A program made the position numbers and the translations under genes. A stretch of 64,000 bases of DNA, from contig NZ_CP014224.1 of NCBI RefSeq assembly GCF_001697185.1, positions 248,001 to 312,000 on the forward strand, written 5' to 3'. Shown in pieces: positions 52,000-60,275 of the stretch. Position 1 is the first letter of the stretch. The number at the start of each line of letters is the position of its first letter. The notes beneath the pieces were generated by a model. The model was not told the origin of the DNA and did no database searches. It saw only the letters and a list, made by a program, of their open reading frames with translations. This DNA comes from Wenyingzhuangia fucanilytica. GTDB lineage: Bacteria > Bacteroidota > Bacteroidia > Flavobacteriales > Flavobacteriaceae.

Positions 52000-52007
52000 T
52001 ATATTTG
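52000..52007 (+). promoter_or_regulatory. -7 promoter element for metY
   Basis: TATATTTG fits the consensus and lies 39 bases before the metY ATG. A TTG occurs at 51984-51986, closer than the usual spacing. Confidence 0.55.
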
Positions 52008-52046
52008 TTAGTTACGTAATTAGAAATTATTAAAAAAGAAATTGTT

Positions 52047-53321
52047 ATGGATGGTCAAAGACTAGAGACTTCTGCATTACATGCAGGACATGATACAACC
52101 CAAACACAAGGAACAAGAGCGGTACCTATTTACCAAACCTCTTCTTATGTGTTTAATAATACGGAGCATGCTGCAAACTTATTTGGGTTAAAAGAATTAG
52201 GTTTTATTTATACAAGATTAAATAATCCAACCAACCAAATTTTACAAGAGCGTTTGGCGGCGGTAGAAGGAGGAATAGGTGCGGTTGTTTTTGCATCAGG
52301 AACTTCTGCTATTGCAACAGGATTAATGACTTTGTTAAAAGCAGGAGATCATATTGTGGCCTCTAGTAGTTTGTATGGAGGAACTTATAACCTATTAAAT
52401 GTTACTTTACCTAGGTTAGGGATTACAACTACTTTTGTTGATGCATCAAACCCTGAAGAGTTTAAAGCTGCTGTACAAGATAATACAAGAGTATTTTTTG
52501 TAGAGTCTTTAGGGAATCCAAAATTAGATGTGCTAGATTTAGAGGCCATTGCTGAACAAGCAAAAGCAGCTGAGGTACCTTTTATTGTAGACAATACAGT
52601 TGCATCACCAGCGTTGTTAAATCCTATTAAGCACGGAGCTAATTTGGTAATACACTCGTTAACAAAATATATTGGAGGACAAGGAAACTCTCTAGGAGGG
52701 GCTATTATTGATGCAGGTACTTTTAATTGGGCAAACGGAAAATTCCCGGAATTTACAGAGCCATCAGCAGGATATCATGGATTGGTGTATCATGAAGCAA
52801 TAGGTGCAGCAGCTTTCACTTTTAAATTAATCTTAGAAGGATTGCGTGATTTTGGAGGAGCTTTAAGCCCAACAAATGCTTTTAATATTATTCAAGGTTT
52901 AGAAACTTTACCAGTAAGAATTAAACAACATAGTGCAAGTGCATTAGCGTTGGCTACTTGGTTAGAAGAAAGAGAAGAGGTTGCGTGGGTAAATTATCCA
53001 GGATTAAAATCTAGTAAATATTATGATTTGGCACGAAAATACTTGCCAAATGGACAAAGCGGTTTGGTTACTTTTGGTTTAAAAGGAGGTTATGAAGCAG
53101 CTAAGAAATTTACGGATGCTACTCAAATATTTTCTTTATTGGCAAATATTGGAGATACAAAATCATTGATTATTCATCCGGCAAGTACAACACATCAGCA
53201 ATTAAGTGAGGCAGATCAAGCAGGGGCAGGAGTAACGCAAGATTTGATCCGTTTGTCTGTTGGTTTAGAAAATATAGAAGATTTAAAAGCAGATATTGCA
53301 CAAGCATTTAGTAAAATTTAA
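52047..53321 (+). CDS. metY: O-acetylhomoserine sulfhydrylase (O-acetylhomoserine aminocarboxypropyltransferase)
   Basis: A 424-residue Cys/Met-metabolism PLP enzyme. It makes homocysteine from O-acetylhomoserine and sulfide. Motifs: ETSALHAGHDTTQTQGTRAV, YTRLNNPTNQILQERLAA, FASGTSAIATGL, and the PLP Lys in IHSLTKYIGGQGNSLGG. The length above 420, and the long insert after the lysine, are typical of MetY rather than cystathionine enzymes. It lies between metK and metX and has its own promoter and terminator, so it is outside both riboswitches. Confidence 0.92.
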   Translation: MDGQRLETSALHAGHDTTQTQGTRAVPIYQTSSYVFNNTEHAANLFGLKELGFIYTRLNNPTNQILQERLAAVEGGIGAVVFASGTSAIATGLMTLLKAGDHIVASSSLYGGTYNLLNVTLPRLGITTTFVDASNPEEFKAAVQDNTRVFFVESLGNPKLDVLDLEAIAEQAKAAEVPFIVDNTVASPALLNPIKHGANLVIHSLTKYIGGQGNSLGGAIIDAGTFNWANGKFPEFTEPSAGYHGLVYHEAIGAAAFTFKLILEGLRDFGGALSPTNAFNIIQGLETLPVRIKQHSASALALATWLEEREEVAWVNYPGLKSSKYYDLARKYLPNGQSGLVTFGLKGGYEAAKKFTDATQIFSLLANIGDTKSLIIHPASTTHQQLSEADQAGAGVTQDLIRLSVGLENIEDLKADIAQAFSKI

Positions 53322-53352
53322 ACGTAACCTAATGTTTGTATTTTAAGACTAT

Positions 53353-53388
53353 AAAACCATCACTTTAAAGTGATGGTTTTTCTTTTTT
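53353..53388 (+). terminator. Terminator after metY
   Basis: A perfect 28-base palindrome AAAACCATCACTTT and its complement, then a T-rich run. Confidence 0.9.
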
Positions 53389-53429
53389 TAAGTCTTTTAT
53401 ACATTTCTTTTATTTCGCAATTTATTTTA

Positions 53430-53437
53430 TATCTTTG
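53430..53437 (+). promoter_or_regulatory. -7 promoter element for the S-box leader
   Basis: TATCTTTG matches TAnnTTTG, 26 bases before the first base-paired strand of the SAM-I riboswitch. It gives a leader of about 215 bases to the metX start. Confidence 0.65.
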
Positions 53438-53459
53438 CCACAGCTCATTATGTATTGAA

Positions 53460-53578
53460 GTAAGTTATCATGAAAGGTAGAGGGAATAGACCCGTTGAAG
53501 CCTTAGCAACCCTTTTCTGTTTTGTTAGAAATGAAGGTGCTACATTCTACTAGCAGTTTTTGTTAGATAGATAACACA
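53460..53578 (+). promoter_or_regulatory. SAM-I (S-box) riboswitch upstream of metX
   Basis: Conserved S-box blocks are present in order: AGGTAGAGGGAATAGACCCG, then TTGAAGCCTTAGCAACC, then GAAGGTGCTACATTCTAC, then the GATAGATAAC end. P1 is GTTATC (53464-53469) with GATAAC (53570-53575). The element senses S-adenosylmethionine and would turn off the metX-thrA block. No T-tract terminator is seen between it and the coding region, so translational control or another mechanism is likely. Confidence 0.93.
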
Positions 53579-53659
53579 GGAGCAATTCTCTTATAAAATC
53601 ACGATAACTTAACAACATTCACAAATTCACTCTATATTTAGATTAGGGTAGAAGGTTAT
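53579..53659 (+). promoter_or_regulatory. S-box expression platform candidate with second P1-complementary strand
   Basis: GATAACTTA (53603-53611) is a perfect 9-base complement of TAAGTTATC (53461-53469), the P1 5' strand plus three bases. It can thus compete with the canonical P1 3' strand (53570-53575, six pairs). The rest of this 81-base segment has no terminator and leads to a TTG start. Confidence 0.5.
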
Positions 53660-54658
53660 TTGAGTTTAAATGATTTTACGACATTGAATAAAAGTTTACA
53701 ACATAGAACACTAAAAGATTACACTACCTTGGTAGGAGTGCATTATCCTAACTTAGAACTTTCTTACGAAGTTTTTGGTCAGCCATTGCACTCAGCACCT
53801 GTAGTGTTAGTAAATCATGCGCTTACAGGGAATTCCGATGTGGCAGGAGAGCATACAGGTTGGTGGAAAGGAATTGTGTCTAAAGGGAATTTGGTTGATA
53901 CCAATAAGTATACAATCATCTCTATAAACATTCCTGGAAATGGATATGATAATAAACCAGAAAATTTAATAGATGACTACAAAAGTTTTACCGTTAGAGA
54001 TGTAGCTCAGTTGTTTGGTTTGTTATTACAAGATTTAGGAGTTAGCAAATTACACGCTATTATAGCAGGTTCTTTAGGAGGTGGAATTGCTTGGGAAATG
54101 GCAGTGTTGTTTCCAGATTTAGCAGATTATATTATTCCTATTGCTTCTGATTGGAAAGCTACAGATTGGATTTTAGCTCATAACAAAGTGCAAGAGCAAA
54201 TTTTAACCAATTCTAAAAAACCTGTGCACGATGCTCGTATGATGGCCATGTTGTTTTATAGAACAGCAGCATCTTTTAAAGAAAAGTTTAATAGAACACA
54301 AAACGAAGCTTTAGGAATTGCCAATGTAGAAAGCTGGTTGTTGCATCATGGTTATAAATTAGAACAAAGGTTTGAGTTAAAGGCTTATCAAATGGTAAAT
54401 CATTTACTAAGTACTTTAGATATTACTGCGGAAAGAGGAACTTTTGAAGAGGTGGCTAAAAACATCAAAGCAAAAGTTATTCAAATAGGAATAGATTCAG
54501 ATTTCTTTTTTGTGCCTGAGGAGAATAGAGAAACTCAAAAAGTTTTAGAGAGTATAGGAGCAAATGCTTTGTATAAAGAAATCACTTCTATCCATGGACA
54601 CGATGGGTTTTTGGTAGAAGATGAGCAGTTAAAAGAATTGTTGAAAGGTGTGTTTTAA
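53660..54658 (+). CDS. metX: Homoserine O-acetyltransferase (alpha/beta hydrolase fold)
   Basis: A 332-residue alpha/beta-hydrolase-fold acyltransferase, first committed step from homoserine to methionine. Motifs: LVNHALTGNSDVAGEHTGWW (oxyanion region), the nucleophile Ser in IAGSLGGGIAWEMA, and C-terminal Asp and His in GIDSDFFFVPEEN and HGHDGFLVED. It begins at a TTG (53660): a stop codon lies upstream in frame at 53639 and no ATG occurs between, while the first in-frame ATG is far inside the domain. The S-box upstream supports the assignment. Confidence 0.9.
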   Translation: MSLNDFTTLNKSLQHRTLKDYTTLVGVHYPNLELSYEVFGQPLHSAPVVLVNHALTGNSDVAGEHTGWWKGIVSKGNLVDTNKYTIISINIPGNGYDNKPENLIDDYKSFTVRDVAQLFGLLLQDLGVSKLHAIIAGSLGGGIAWEMAVLFPDLADYIIPIASDWKATDWILAHNKVQEQILTNSKKPVHDARMMAMLFYRTAASFKEKFNRTQNEALGIANVESWLLHHGYKLEQRFELKAYQMVNHLLSTLDITAERGTFEEVAKNIKAKVIQIGIDSDFFFVPEENRETQKVLESIGANALYKEITSIHGHDGFLVEDEQLKELLKGVF

Positions 54659-54686
54659 GAATTTTAGAATATATGGTCTTCGAATA

Positions 54687-54720
54687 GCCTGTACTGAGCT
54701 TATCGAAGTATAGTCGAGAA
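54687..54720 (+). repeat. Dispersed CTGAGCTT(G/A)TCGAAGTA element
   Basis: GCCTGTACTGAGCTTATCGA followed by AGTATAGTCGAGAA. Related copies start at 4804, 6378 and 6500. It differs from them at a few positions only. Confidence 0.7.
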
Positions 54721-54738
54721 GTAAAAGAGTAGATGTCA

Positions 54739-54783
54739 GTTCGAGTTTTTAATGAAGAAACGAAATTAAAAAGTATCGAGAAC
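54739..54783. repeat. Dispersed hairpin repeat (TTCGAG ... GTATCGAGAA type)
   Basis: Outer arms GTTC/GAAC and inner arms TTTTTAAT (54746-54753)/ATTAAAAA (54765-54772) pair. It shares its conserved ends with 15564-15619 while the inner stem sequence is different but still complementary. Confidence 0.6.
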
Positions 54784-54922
54784 AGATGTGAAAAAGTTGA
54801 TTTGATGAACTGTTTAGGTGTTAAATAAACTCAAAGACAAACGCATAAAGATCAAAATAAAAATATTGATGTAGTGTATAAACTTTACACAAATCAACAA
54901 TTAAACAAATAAACCTCAAAAA

Positions 54923-57349
54923 ATGAAAGTATTAAAATTTGGAGGAAAATCATTGGCAAATGGAGAAGGAATTAAAAGTGTTATTTCCATTCTTTTAAAT
55001 AAAATAAAAAACAAAGAACAAATCGTAGTAGTTGTTTCTGCAAGAGGAACTGCAACCGAAGATTTGTTTGAGTTGTTGGAAAAAGCTAAAAAAGGAGAAG
55101 ATTATAAAACTGCTTTTGAAACTTTTAAAAACAATCAATTAGCACCTTTTTCTACCGTAGATTTTTCTCAAGAATTTTCTTTTCTAGAAAAAATTTTTGA
55201 AGGGGTAAATTTATTAGGTGATTACAGTCCTAAAATAAAAGATTTAGTATTAGCCTATGGTGAGTTGTTAGCTGGTAAAACAGTTACAGCTTTGTTAAAA
55301 TCCGAAAAGGTGAATGCTCAATACACAGATTCTAGAGAGCTTTTTAAAACGGATAATGTTTATGGAGAAGCTACTTTATTAGAAGAAATTACAGAAGAAA
55401 ATACCAAAAAGTATTTTCAGAATATAGATTTATCAGCAGTAGTGCCAGTAGTAACTGGTTTTGTTGGGGCTAGTTTAGAGGGGGAAACAACTTCTATTGG
55501 GAATAATGGAAGTAATTATTCAGCTTCTTTAATTGCAGGATATTTAAATGCAGAAGAGTTAGAAAATTATACCATAGTTAGTGGAATTTATACCGCTAAT
55601 CCTGCGTTGGTTTCTAATGCTCAAAAAATAAATCACTTGTCTTTTAACGAGGCAAATGAATTGGCAAACTTGGGAGATAATGTACTAGATGCTAAGGCAA
55701 TTATTCCTTTGGTAAAAAAGAATATTTCTTTGCGAATTTTAAATACGTTTGAGCCAGAAAGCCCTGGGACTTTAATCAATGCTGAAGCGAGTTCTAAAAA
55801 CGGAATCAAAGCTATTTCTGTGCAAGAAAACATGGCTTTGGTAAGTTTAGAGGGTAGAGGTTTGTTAGGAAAAGTAGGGATTGATGCTCGTTTGTTTGCT
55901 GCTTTGCAAAAGGAAAATGTTAGTGTGGGAATCATTTCTCAAGGTTCTTCAGAAAGGGGAATTAGTTTTGTAGTAAATGGTAAAGATGCTCATAAGGCAA
56001 AAGATGCTTTAGGAAATGAGTTTAATTTAGATTTTTTAAGTAATGATATCAACAGAATATCTATTACAAGAGGAGTAGCAGTTGTGTCTATTTTGGGAAA
56101 TTCATTAAGTTCTTTTAATACGTCATATACTGCGTTGGTTAATAATAATATCAAACCGTTGTTGATTAATAATACAGTAACGGGTAATAATGTTTGTTTG
56201 GTGATAGACAATAAAGAATTAAGAAAAGCAGTAAACGTAATGCATGGAGAAATTTTTGGTATAGCCAAAAAAATAAACGTAGCAGTGTTTGGTGTTGGTT
56301 TGGTTGGAGGAACTTTAATCAAACAAATTTTAGAGAGCAAAGAGAATATCTTAAAGCGTAAAGGAATTGATTTAAATGTTTTTGCAGTAGCAAATTCTAA
56401 AAAAGTGTATTTCAATGCTGATGGAATTCAAGAATCTTGGAAACAAGATTTAAAAGAAAGTGGAGTTCCTTATAAAGGAATTGAAGCTATTGTAAATTAT
56501 GCAAAAGAGCATCATTTAGGGAACTTAATTGCTGTTGATAATTCTGCAAGTGCAGGAATGACAGAGAATTATATTCCTTTAATAGAAAACGGTTTTAACT
56601 TAGTCTCTTCTAATAAAATTGGAAACACAAAATCTTTAGATTTTTACAATGAGTTGCGTTTGGCTTTAATGCAAAACAGAAAACAATACTTGTACGAAAC
56701 CAATGTTGGTGCAGGATTACCTTTAATTGATACCATTAAGTTGATGCATGCATCAGGAGAAAACATCACAAGAATAAAAGGGGTTTTCTCTGGAACTTTA
56801 AGTTATTTGTTTAACAATTTCTCTGCTAAAAACGTAAAGTTTAGTGAGGTGTTGAATGAAGCGGCTGAACAAGGATTTACAGAACCAGATCCTAGAGAAG
56901 ATTTAAATGGAAACGATGTTGGACGTAAATTGTTGATTTTAGCTCGTGAATTAGATTTACAAAATGAGTTTGATGATGTGCAAATTCACAATTTAATTCC
57001 AGAACATTTAAGAGATGGTGATACAGCTTCTTTCCTAAATAAATTGGAGGAGTTAGATCCAATTTATCAAGAAATAAAAGACAAACAAGAACCAAATCAC
57101 GTATTGCGTTATATAGGTGATTTACATGGTGATTTGGCGTCAGATAAAGGAATTTTAGAAGTAAAATTAGTTTCTGTACCTAGTGATTCGGCTTTAGGAC
57201 AAGTAAAAGGAGCCGATTCTATTTTTGAAATTTATACAGAATCTTATGGAGATCAACCAGTAGTAATTCAAGGGGCTGGAGCTGGAGCAAATGTAACGGC
57301 TCGTGGTGTCTTTGGAGATATTATGAGATTAACAGAACTTGAATTGTAA
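54923..57349 (+). CDS. thrA: Bifunctional aspartate kinase/homoserine dehydrogenase I
   Basis: An 808-residue fusion catalysing the first and third steps of the Thr/Met pathway. The kinase starts KVLKFGGKSLANGEGIKSV, with the YTDSRELFKTDN and SNYSASLIAGYLNAEELEN segments. ACT-type regulatory repeats lie at about residues 290-440 (GKVGIDARLFAALQKENV, SIGNNG earlier). The dehydrogenase Rossmann motif is VFGVGLVGGTLIKQI, with TNVGAGLPLIDTIK and GTLSYLFNNFS in the catalytic region. It supplies homoserine to metX. An S-box controls the upstream gene; whether transcription runs through the repeat-filled spacer is not known. Confidence 0.95.
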   Translation: MKVLKFGGKSLANGEGIKSVISILLNKIKNKEQIVVVVSARGTATEDLFELLEKAKKGEDYKTAFETFKNNQLAPFSTVDFSQEFSFLEKIFEGVNLLGDYSPKIKDLVLAYGELLAGKTVTALLKSEKVNAQYTDSRELFKTDNVYGEATLLEEITEENTKKYFQNIDLSAVVPVVTGFVGASLEGETTSIGNNGSNYSASLIAGYLNAEELENYTIVSGIYTANPALVSNAQKINHLSFNEANELANLGDNVLDAKAIIPLVKKNISLRILNTFEPESPGTLINAEASSKNGIKAISVQENMALVSLEGRGLLGKVGIDARLFAALQKENVSVGIISQGSSERGISFVVNGKDAHKAKDALGNEFNLDFLSNDINRISITRGVAVVSILGNSLSSFNTSYTALVNNNIKPLLINNTVTGNNVCLVIDNKELRKAVNVMHGEIFGIAKKINVAVFGVGLVGGTLIKQILESKENILKRKGIDLNVFAVANSKKVYFNADGIQESWKQDLKESGVPYKGIEAIVNYAKEHHLGNLIAVDNSASAGMTENYIPLIENGFNLVSSNKIGNTKSLDFYNELRLALMQNRKQYLYETNVGAGLPLIDTIKLMHASGENITRIKGVFSGTLSYLFNNFSAKNVKFSEVLNEAAEQGFTEPDPREDLNGNDVGRKLLILARELDLQNEFDDVQIHNLIPEHLRDGDTASFLNKLEELDPIYQEIKDKQEPNHVLRYIGDLHGDLASDKGILEVKLVSVPSDSALGQVKGADSIFEIYTESYGDQPVVIQGAGAGANVTARGVFGDIMRLTELEL

Positions 57350-57452
57350 ATTCAAGTTAGTACTGAGTAGTCAGTACAAAGTAATTAGTTTAAATGAATG
57401 TAAAACTATGTACTCAGTACTCAGTACTTTGTACTAAATACTAAGCGAAGCA
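57350..57452. repeat. Inverted and tandem GTACTGAGTA/TACTCAGTAC words between thrA and the next gene
   Basis: GTACTGAGTA near 57359 is the exact reverse complement of TACTCAGTAC near 57409, which is itself repeated in tandem. AGTACAAAGTA and TACTTTGTACT form a second complementary pair. The segment could fold into a long hairpin, with no T-tract after it. Confidence 0.65.
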
Positions 57453-58625
57453 ATGAGCAATAAAAAAAACTTCGAAACCCTAGCGGTAAGAACGCAATCA
57501 GAAACTACTCAGTTTTCGGAGCATTCAGTACCCTTATATTTAACATCTGGATTTGTTTTTGACGATGCCGAAGAAATGAGAGCTTCTTTTGCCGAAGAAA
57601 AACAAAGAGATTTATATAGTAGATACAGTAACCCTAACACAAATGAATTTATAGAAAAAGTTTGTTTGATGGAAGGTGCCGAAGCTGGTTTTGCTTTTTC
57701 AAGTGGAATGGCAGCCATCTTTTCTACTTTTGGAGCATTGTTAAGTGCAGGAGATCATGTGGTTTCATGTAGTTCAGTTTTTGGAGCAACACATGGTTTG
57801 TTTACCAAATATTTTCCAAAATGGAATATCAACTGTTCTTATTTTGATGTAAAAGATGTTGATAAAATTGAAAGTTTAATTCAGCCAACAACAAAGTTTA
57901 TTTATGCAGAAACACCAACCAACCCCGGAGTTGATGTATTAGACTTAGAATTGTTGAGTAGTATTGCCAAAAAACATGGCATCCTTTTAATTATTGATAA
58001 CTGTTTTGCAACGCCTTATTTACAGCAGCCTATAAAGTTTGGGGCAGATTTGGTAATACATTCTGCAACTAAATTAATGGACGGTCAAGGTAGAGTAATG
58101 GGAGGAATTACTGTAGGTAATAAAGAATTGATTAGAGAAATTTATTTGTTCTCTCGTTTAACAGGGCCTTGTATGAGTCCATTCAACGCTTGGGTGTTGT
58201 CTAAGTCTTTAGAAACTTTAGCAGTAAGAGCAGATAGACATTGTGATAATGCATTAAAATTAGCAGAGTTTTTAGAAAGTCATCCTAAAGTAAAATGGGT
58301 AAAATATCCTTTCTTAAAATCTCATCCTCAATATGAAATTGCTAAAAAGCAAATGTTAAAAGGAGGTAGTATTGTTGCTTTTGAGGTTGAAGGTGGTGTA
58401 GAAGGAGGGAGAAACTTTTTTGACAACATAAAAATGTGTTCTTTATCGGCCAATTTAGGAGATACTAGAACCATTGTAACACATCCTGCAAGTACAACTC
58501 ATGCTAAGGTAGAGGCTGAGGTAAAATTAGCTGTAGGAATTACCGATGGAATGGTGCGTTGTTCTTTAGGTTTAGAGCATATAGATGATATTATTGCTGA
58601 TATTAAACAAGCTTTAGAAGCATAA
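57453..58625 (+). CDS. Cys/Met-metabolism PLP enzyme, O-succinylhomoserine sulfhydrylase-like
   Basis: A 390-residue trans-sulfuration family enzyme. Motifs: LAVRTQSETTQFSEHSVPLY, YSRYSNPNTNEFIEKVCLME, AFSSGMAAIFSTFGAL and the PLP Lys in IHSATKLMDGQGRVMGG, followed by SRLTGPCMSPFNAWVLSKSL. The Gln-Gly-Arg after the lysine and its length fit the MetZ group, which uses activated homoserine and sulfide; cystathionine gamma-synthase is the nearest alternative. With metX upstream the likely substrate is O-acetylhomoserine. metY is also present, so there may be two sulfhydrylases. Confidence 0.85.
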   Translation: MSNKKNFETLAVRTQSETTQFSEHSVPLYLTSGFVFDDAEEMRASFAEEKQRDLYSRYSNPNTNEFIEKVCLMEGAEAGFAFSSGMAAIFSTFGALLSAGDHVVSCSSVFGATHGLFTKYFPKWNINCSYFDVKDVDKIESLIQPTTKFIYAETPTNPGVDVLDLELLSSIAKKHGILLIIDNCFATPYLQQPIKFGADLVIHSATKLMDGQGRVMGGITVGNKELIREIYLFSRLTGPCMSPFNAWVLSKSLETLAVRADRHCDNALKLAEFLESHPKVKWVKYPFLKSHPQYEIAKKQMLKGGSIVAFEVEGGVEGGRNFFDNIKMCSLSANLGDTRTIVTHPASTTHAKVEAEVKLAVGITDGMVRCSLGLEHIDDIIADIKQALEA

Positions 58626-58632
58626 AATAATA

Positions 58633-58664
58633 AAAACCGAGTCTGTGAAAAGCTCGGTTTTTTT
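58633..58664 (+). terminator. Terminator after the second sulfhydrylase gene
   Basis: Stem AAAACCGAG/CTCGGTTTT with an 11-base loop, then a T-run. Confidence 0.88.
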
Positions 58665-58754
58665 ATGCTTAAAAATATTAGTTTTTATTTTTAATATTCT
58701 TTTTCATTAAAAAAAGAGGGCTTAACTTAGAGCAGTAAATTTTTAAAAATAGTT

Positions 58755-59471
58755 ATGATTAATTTAAAAGGAAAAAACGCTCTTATTACTGGAGCAGGTA
58801 AAGGAATAGGAAAAGCAATAGCCTTAGCATTGGCTGCTGAGGGAGTAAATATTGCGTTATTGGCAAGAACTGAAAAAGATTTGTTAGCCACTGCTAAAGA
58901 AGTAACTGCTTTGGGGGTTAAGGCGGTTACAGTTGTTGCAGATGTTGCTTCTTTAGAAGAAGTAAATAAAGCAACAGGAATTGTTTTTAGCAAATTTGAC
59001 AGCATTGATATCTTAATCAACAATGCAGGGATTGGAAAATTCGGAAAGTTTTTAGAATTAAGTGTTAAGGAATGGGAGCAAATAATTCAGGTAAACTTAA
59101 TGGGGACTTATTATGTAACTAGAGCTTTTTTACCACAAATGATTGAAAGAAATTCGGGAGATATTATTAACATTTCATCAACGGCAGGTTTGCGTGGAGC
59201 AGCGGTTACAAGTGCTTATAGTGCGTCTAAATTTGCTGTTTTAGGCTTAACAGAATCTTTAATGCAAGAGGTGAGAAAAAATAATATTAGAGTAACTGCA
59301 TTAACTCCAAGTACTACGGCTACAGATATGGCTATAAACATAAACTTAACCGATGGTAACCCAGAAAGGGTTATGCAGCCTGAGGATATTGCAGAATTAA
59401 TTGTAGCCCAATTAAAATTAAACAGAAGAGTCTTTGTTAAAGATGCAGGAATTTGGTCAACAAATCCTTAG
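58755..59471 (+). CDS. SDR family oxidoreductase, 3-ketoacyl-ACP reductase-like
   Basis: A 238-residue classical short-chain dehydrogenase. Cofactor motif: [18 protein letters not shown] (TGxxxGxG), with NNAGIGKFG in the structural NNAG motif. The catalytic triad region is [11 protein letters not shown] (Ser) and the [10 protein letters not shown] motif (Tyr and Lys). The substrate could be a ketoacyl thioester or another carbonyl compound; nothing nearby suggests a pathway, and related flavobacterial genes are annotated FabG-like without evidence. It is a single gene ending at a bidirectional hairpin. Confidence 0.9.
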   Translation: MINLKGKNALITGAGKGIGKAIALALAAEGVNIALLARTEKDLLATAKEVTALGVKAVTVVADVASLEEVNKATGIVFSKFDSIDILINNAGIGKFGKFLELSVKEWEQIIQVNLMGTYYVTRAFLPQMIERNSGDIINISSTAGLRGAAVTSAYSASKFAVLGLTESLMQEVRKNNIRVTALTPSTTATDMAININLTDGNPERVMQPEDIAELIVAQLKLNRRVFVKDAGIWSTNP

Positions 59472-59490
59472 TAGATTTTATATAAAAATA

Positions 59491-59526
59491 AACAGCCCAT
59501 CATTTTAATGATGGGCTGTTTTTGTT
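59491..59526. terminator. Bidirectional terminator between convergent SDR and DUF975-like genes
   Basis: Stem AACAGCCCATCATT/AATGATGGGCTGTT with a 2-base loop; T-runs occur on both sides, so it can serve both genes. Confidence 0.9.
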
Positions 59527-59536
59527 AATTATTGTA

Positions 59537-60136
59537 TTAGCTTCCAATTTCTGTTAAAGGAGCATTTTTAATATCTTCATAAAACTTTGCAAAAGTTACA
59601 TGCATATAAGGAATTAGCCATAAAAACCCAATACCTAAAGTTAGAATACAAAGTAAAGACCATCCAAAAAACCTTAAACACAGTCCAAAATACTTTGCTT
59701 TGTACCCATACATCATTTCTTTACTTTTTCTTAGGGCTGCTTCTGGTCCAATTTCTGGTTCATCTACCATAATAAAAAACACCATAGAATAGGATATTGC
59801 AGCTATAATCCCAGGAACAATTAAAAGTAACGTCCATAATAAAACATATAAAGTAACTAATAAGTAAGCAACAAGTGTATTGACAAAATGATCAAATCCA
59901 ACAAAGAGTTGTTTTAGGTCTTCTTTTTGGTTTCTAGATATATTTAGTGAAAAAGTCGCCAATCCAAATGCAAATGGACCAGCAATTATAATTGTAGCAA
60001 TTGTTCCAAGAATAGGAATAGTTGATAATACCCCAATAAGAATATTGTATATTAAAAAGGTAATAATAGCTGTTCCCCATTTTAAATCAAGAGAGGCTCT
60101 AGCTTGTTGCATTAATTTAACATTTTCAGTTGCCAT
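59537..60136 (-). CDS. DUF975-like polytopic membrane protein
   Basis: A 199-residue membrane protein with about six helices, starting with a soluble segment (ENVKLMQQARASLDLKWGTA) and containing IPILGTIATIIIAGPFAFGL, then FVGFDHFVNTLVAYLL and KSKEMMYGYKAKYFGL. The pattern agrees with DUF975 proteins, which have no known function. A conserved-looking ALRKSKEMM motif occurs before the fifth helix. Confidence 0.75.
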   Translation of the reverse strand: MATENVKLMQQARASLDLKWGTAIITFLIYNILIGVLSTIPILGTIATIIIAGPFAFGLATFSLNISRNQKEDLKQLFVGFDHFVNTLVAYLLVTLYVLLWTLLLIVPGIIAAISYSMVFFIMVDEPEIGPEAALRKSKEMMYGYKAKYFGLCLRFFGWSLLCILTLGIGFLWLIPYMHVTFAKFYEDIKNAPLTEIGS

Positions 60137-60252
60137 GTTTAGTGTATTTTAAATTGTTATAAGTTTTTTGTGATTTGGTTTGCAAAATAATGATTTTAAA
60201 TAGATAAGTGTACTAATATATACTGTGTTATTCATCACATTTCCTTTTTTGT

Positions 60253-60260
60253 TATCTTCG
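60253..60260 (+). promoter_or_regulatory. Candidate -7 element for the DegT-type aminotransferase gene
   Basis: TATCTTCG is one base off TAnnTTTG. It lies 15 bases before the TTG start, giving a near-leaderless transcript and supporting that start choice. Confidence 0.4.
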
Positions 60261-60275
60261 TTAAAAGCTTAATCG

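Larger units (their letters stand above)
51737..52046. other. Divergent metK-metY intergenic region
   Basis: This 310-base gene-free stretch holds, on the - strand, the metK leader with a competing hairpin, a SAM-II riboswitch and a promoter, and on the + strand the metY promoter. The + strand leader of metY shows no riboswitch-like conserved cores. Confidence 0.75.
54659..54922 (+). other. metX-thrA spacer with dispersed repeats
   Basis: 264 bases without a gene. It contains the GCCTGTACTGAGCTTATCGA element (54687-54720) and the TTCGAG...GAGAAC hairpin (54739-54783), both dispersed elsewhere in the window. The remaining ~130 bases before thrA are A-rich and show no terminator, leader peptide or further riboswitch. 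Confidence 0.7.

Noticed and set aside
51900-52046. Riboswitch upstream of metY
   Set aside because: The + strand leader has none of the conserved SAM-I or SAM-II cores, and the promoter leaves only about 35 bases of leader.
54800-54922. Thr/Ile/Met leader peptide in front of thrA
   Set aside because: The only short ORF there (MNCLGVK) has no regulatory codon run and no terminator follows it.
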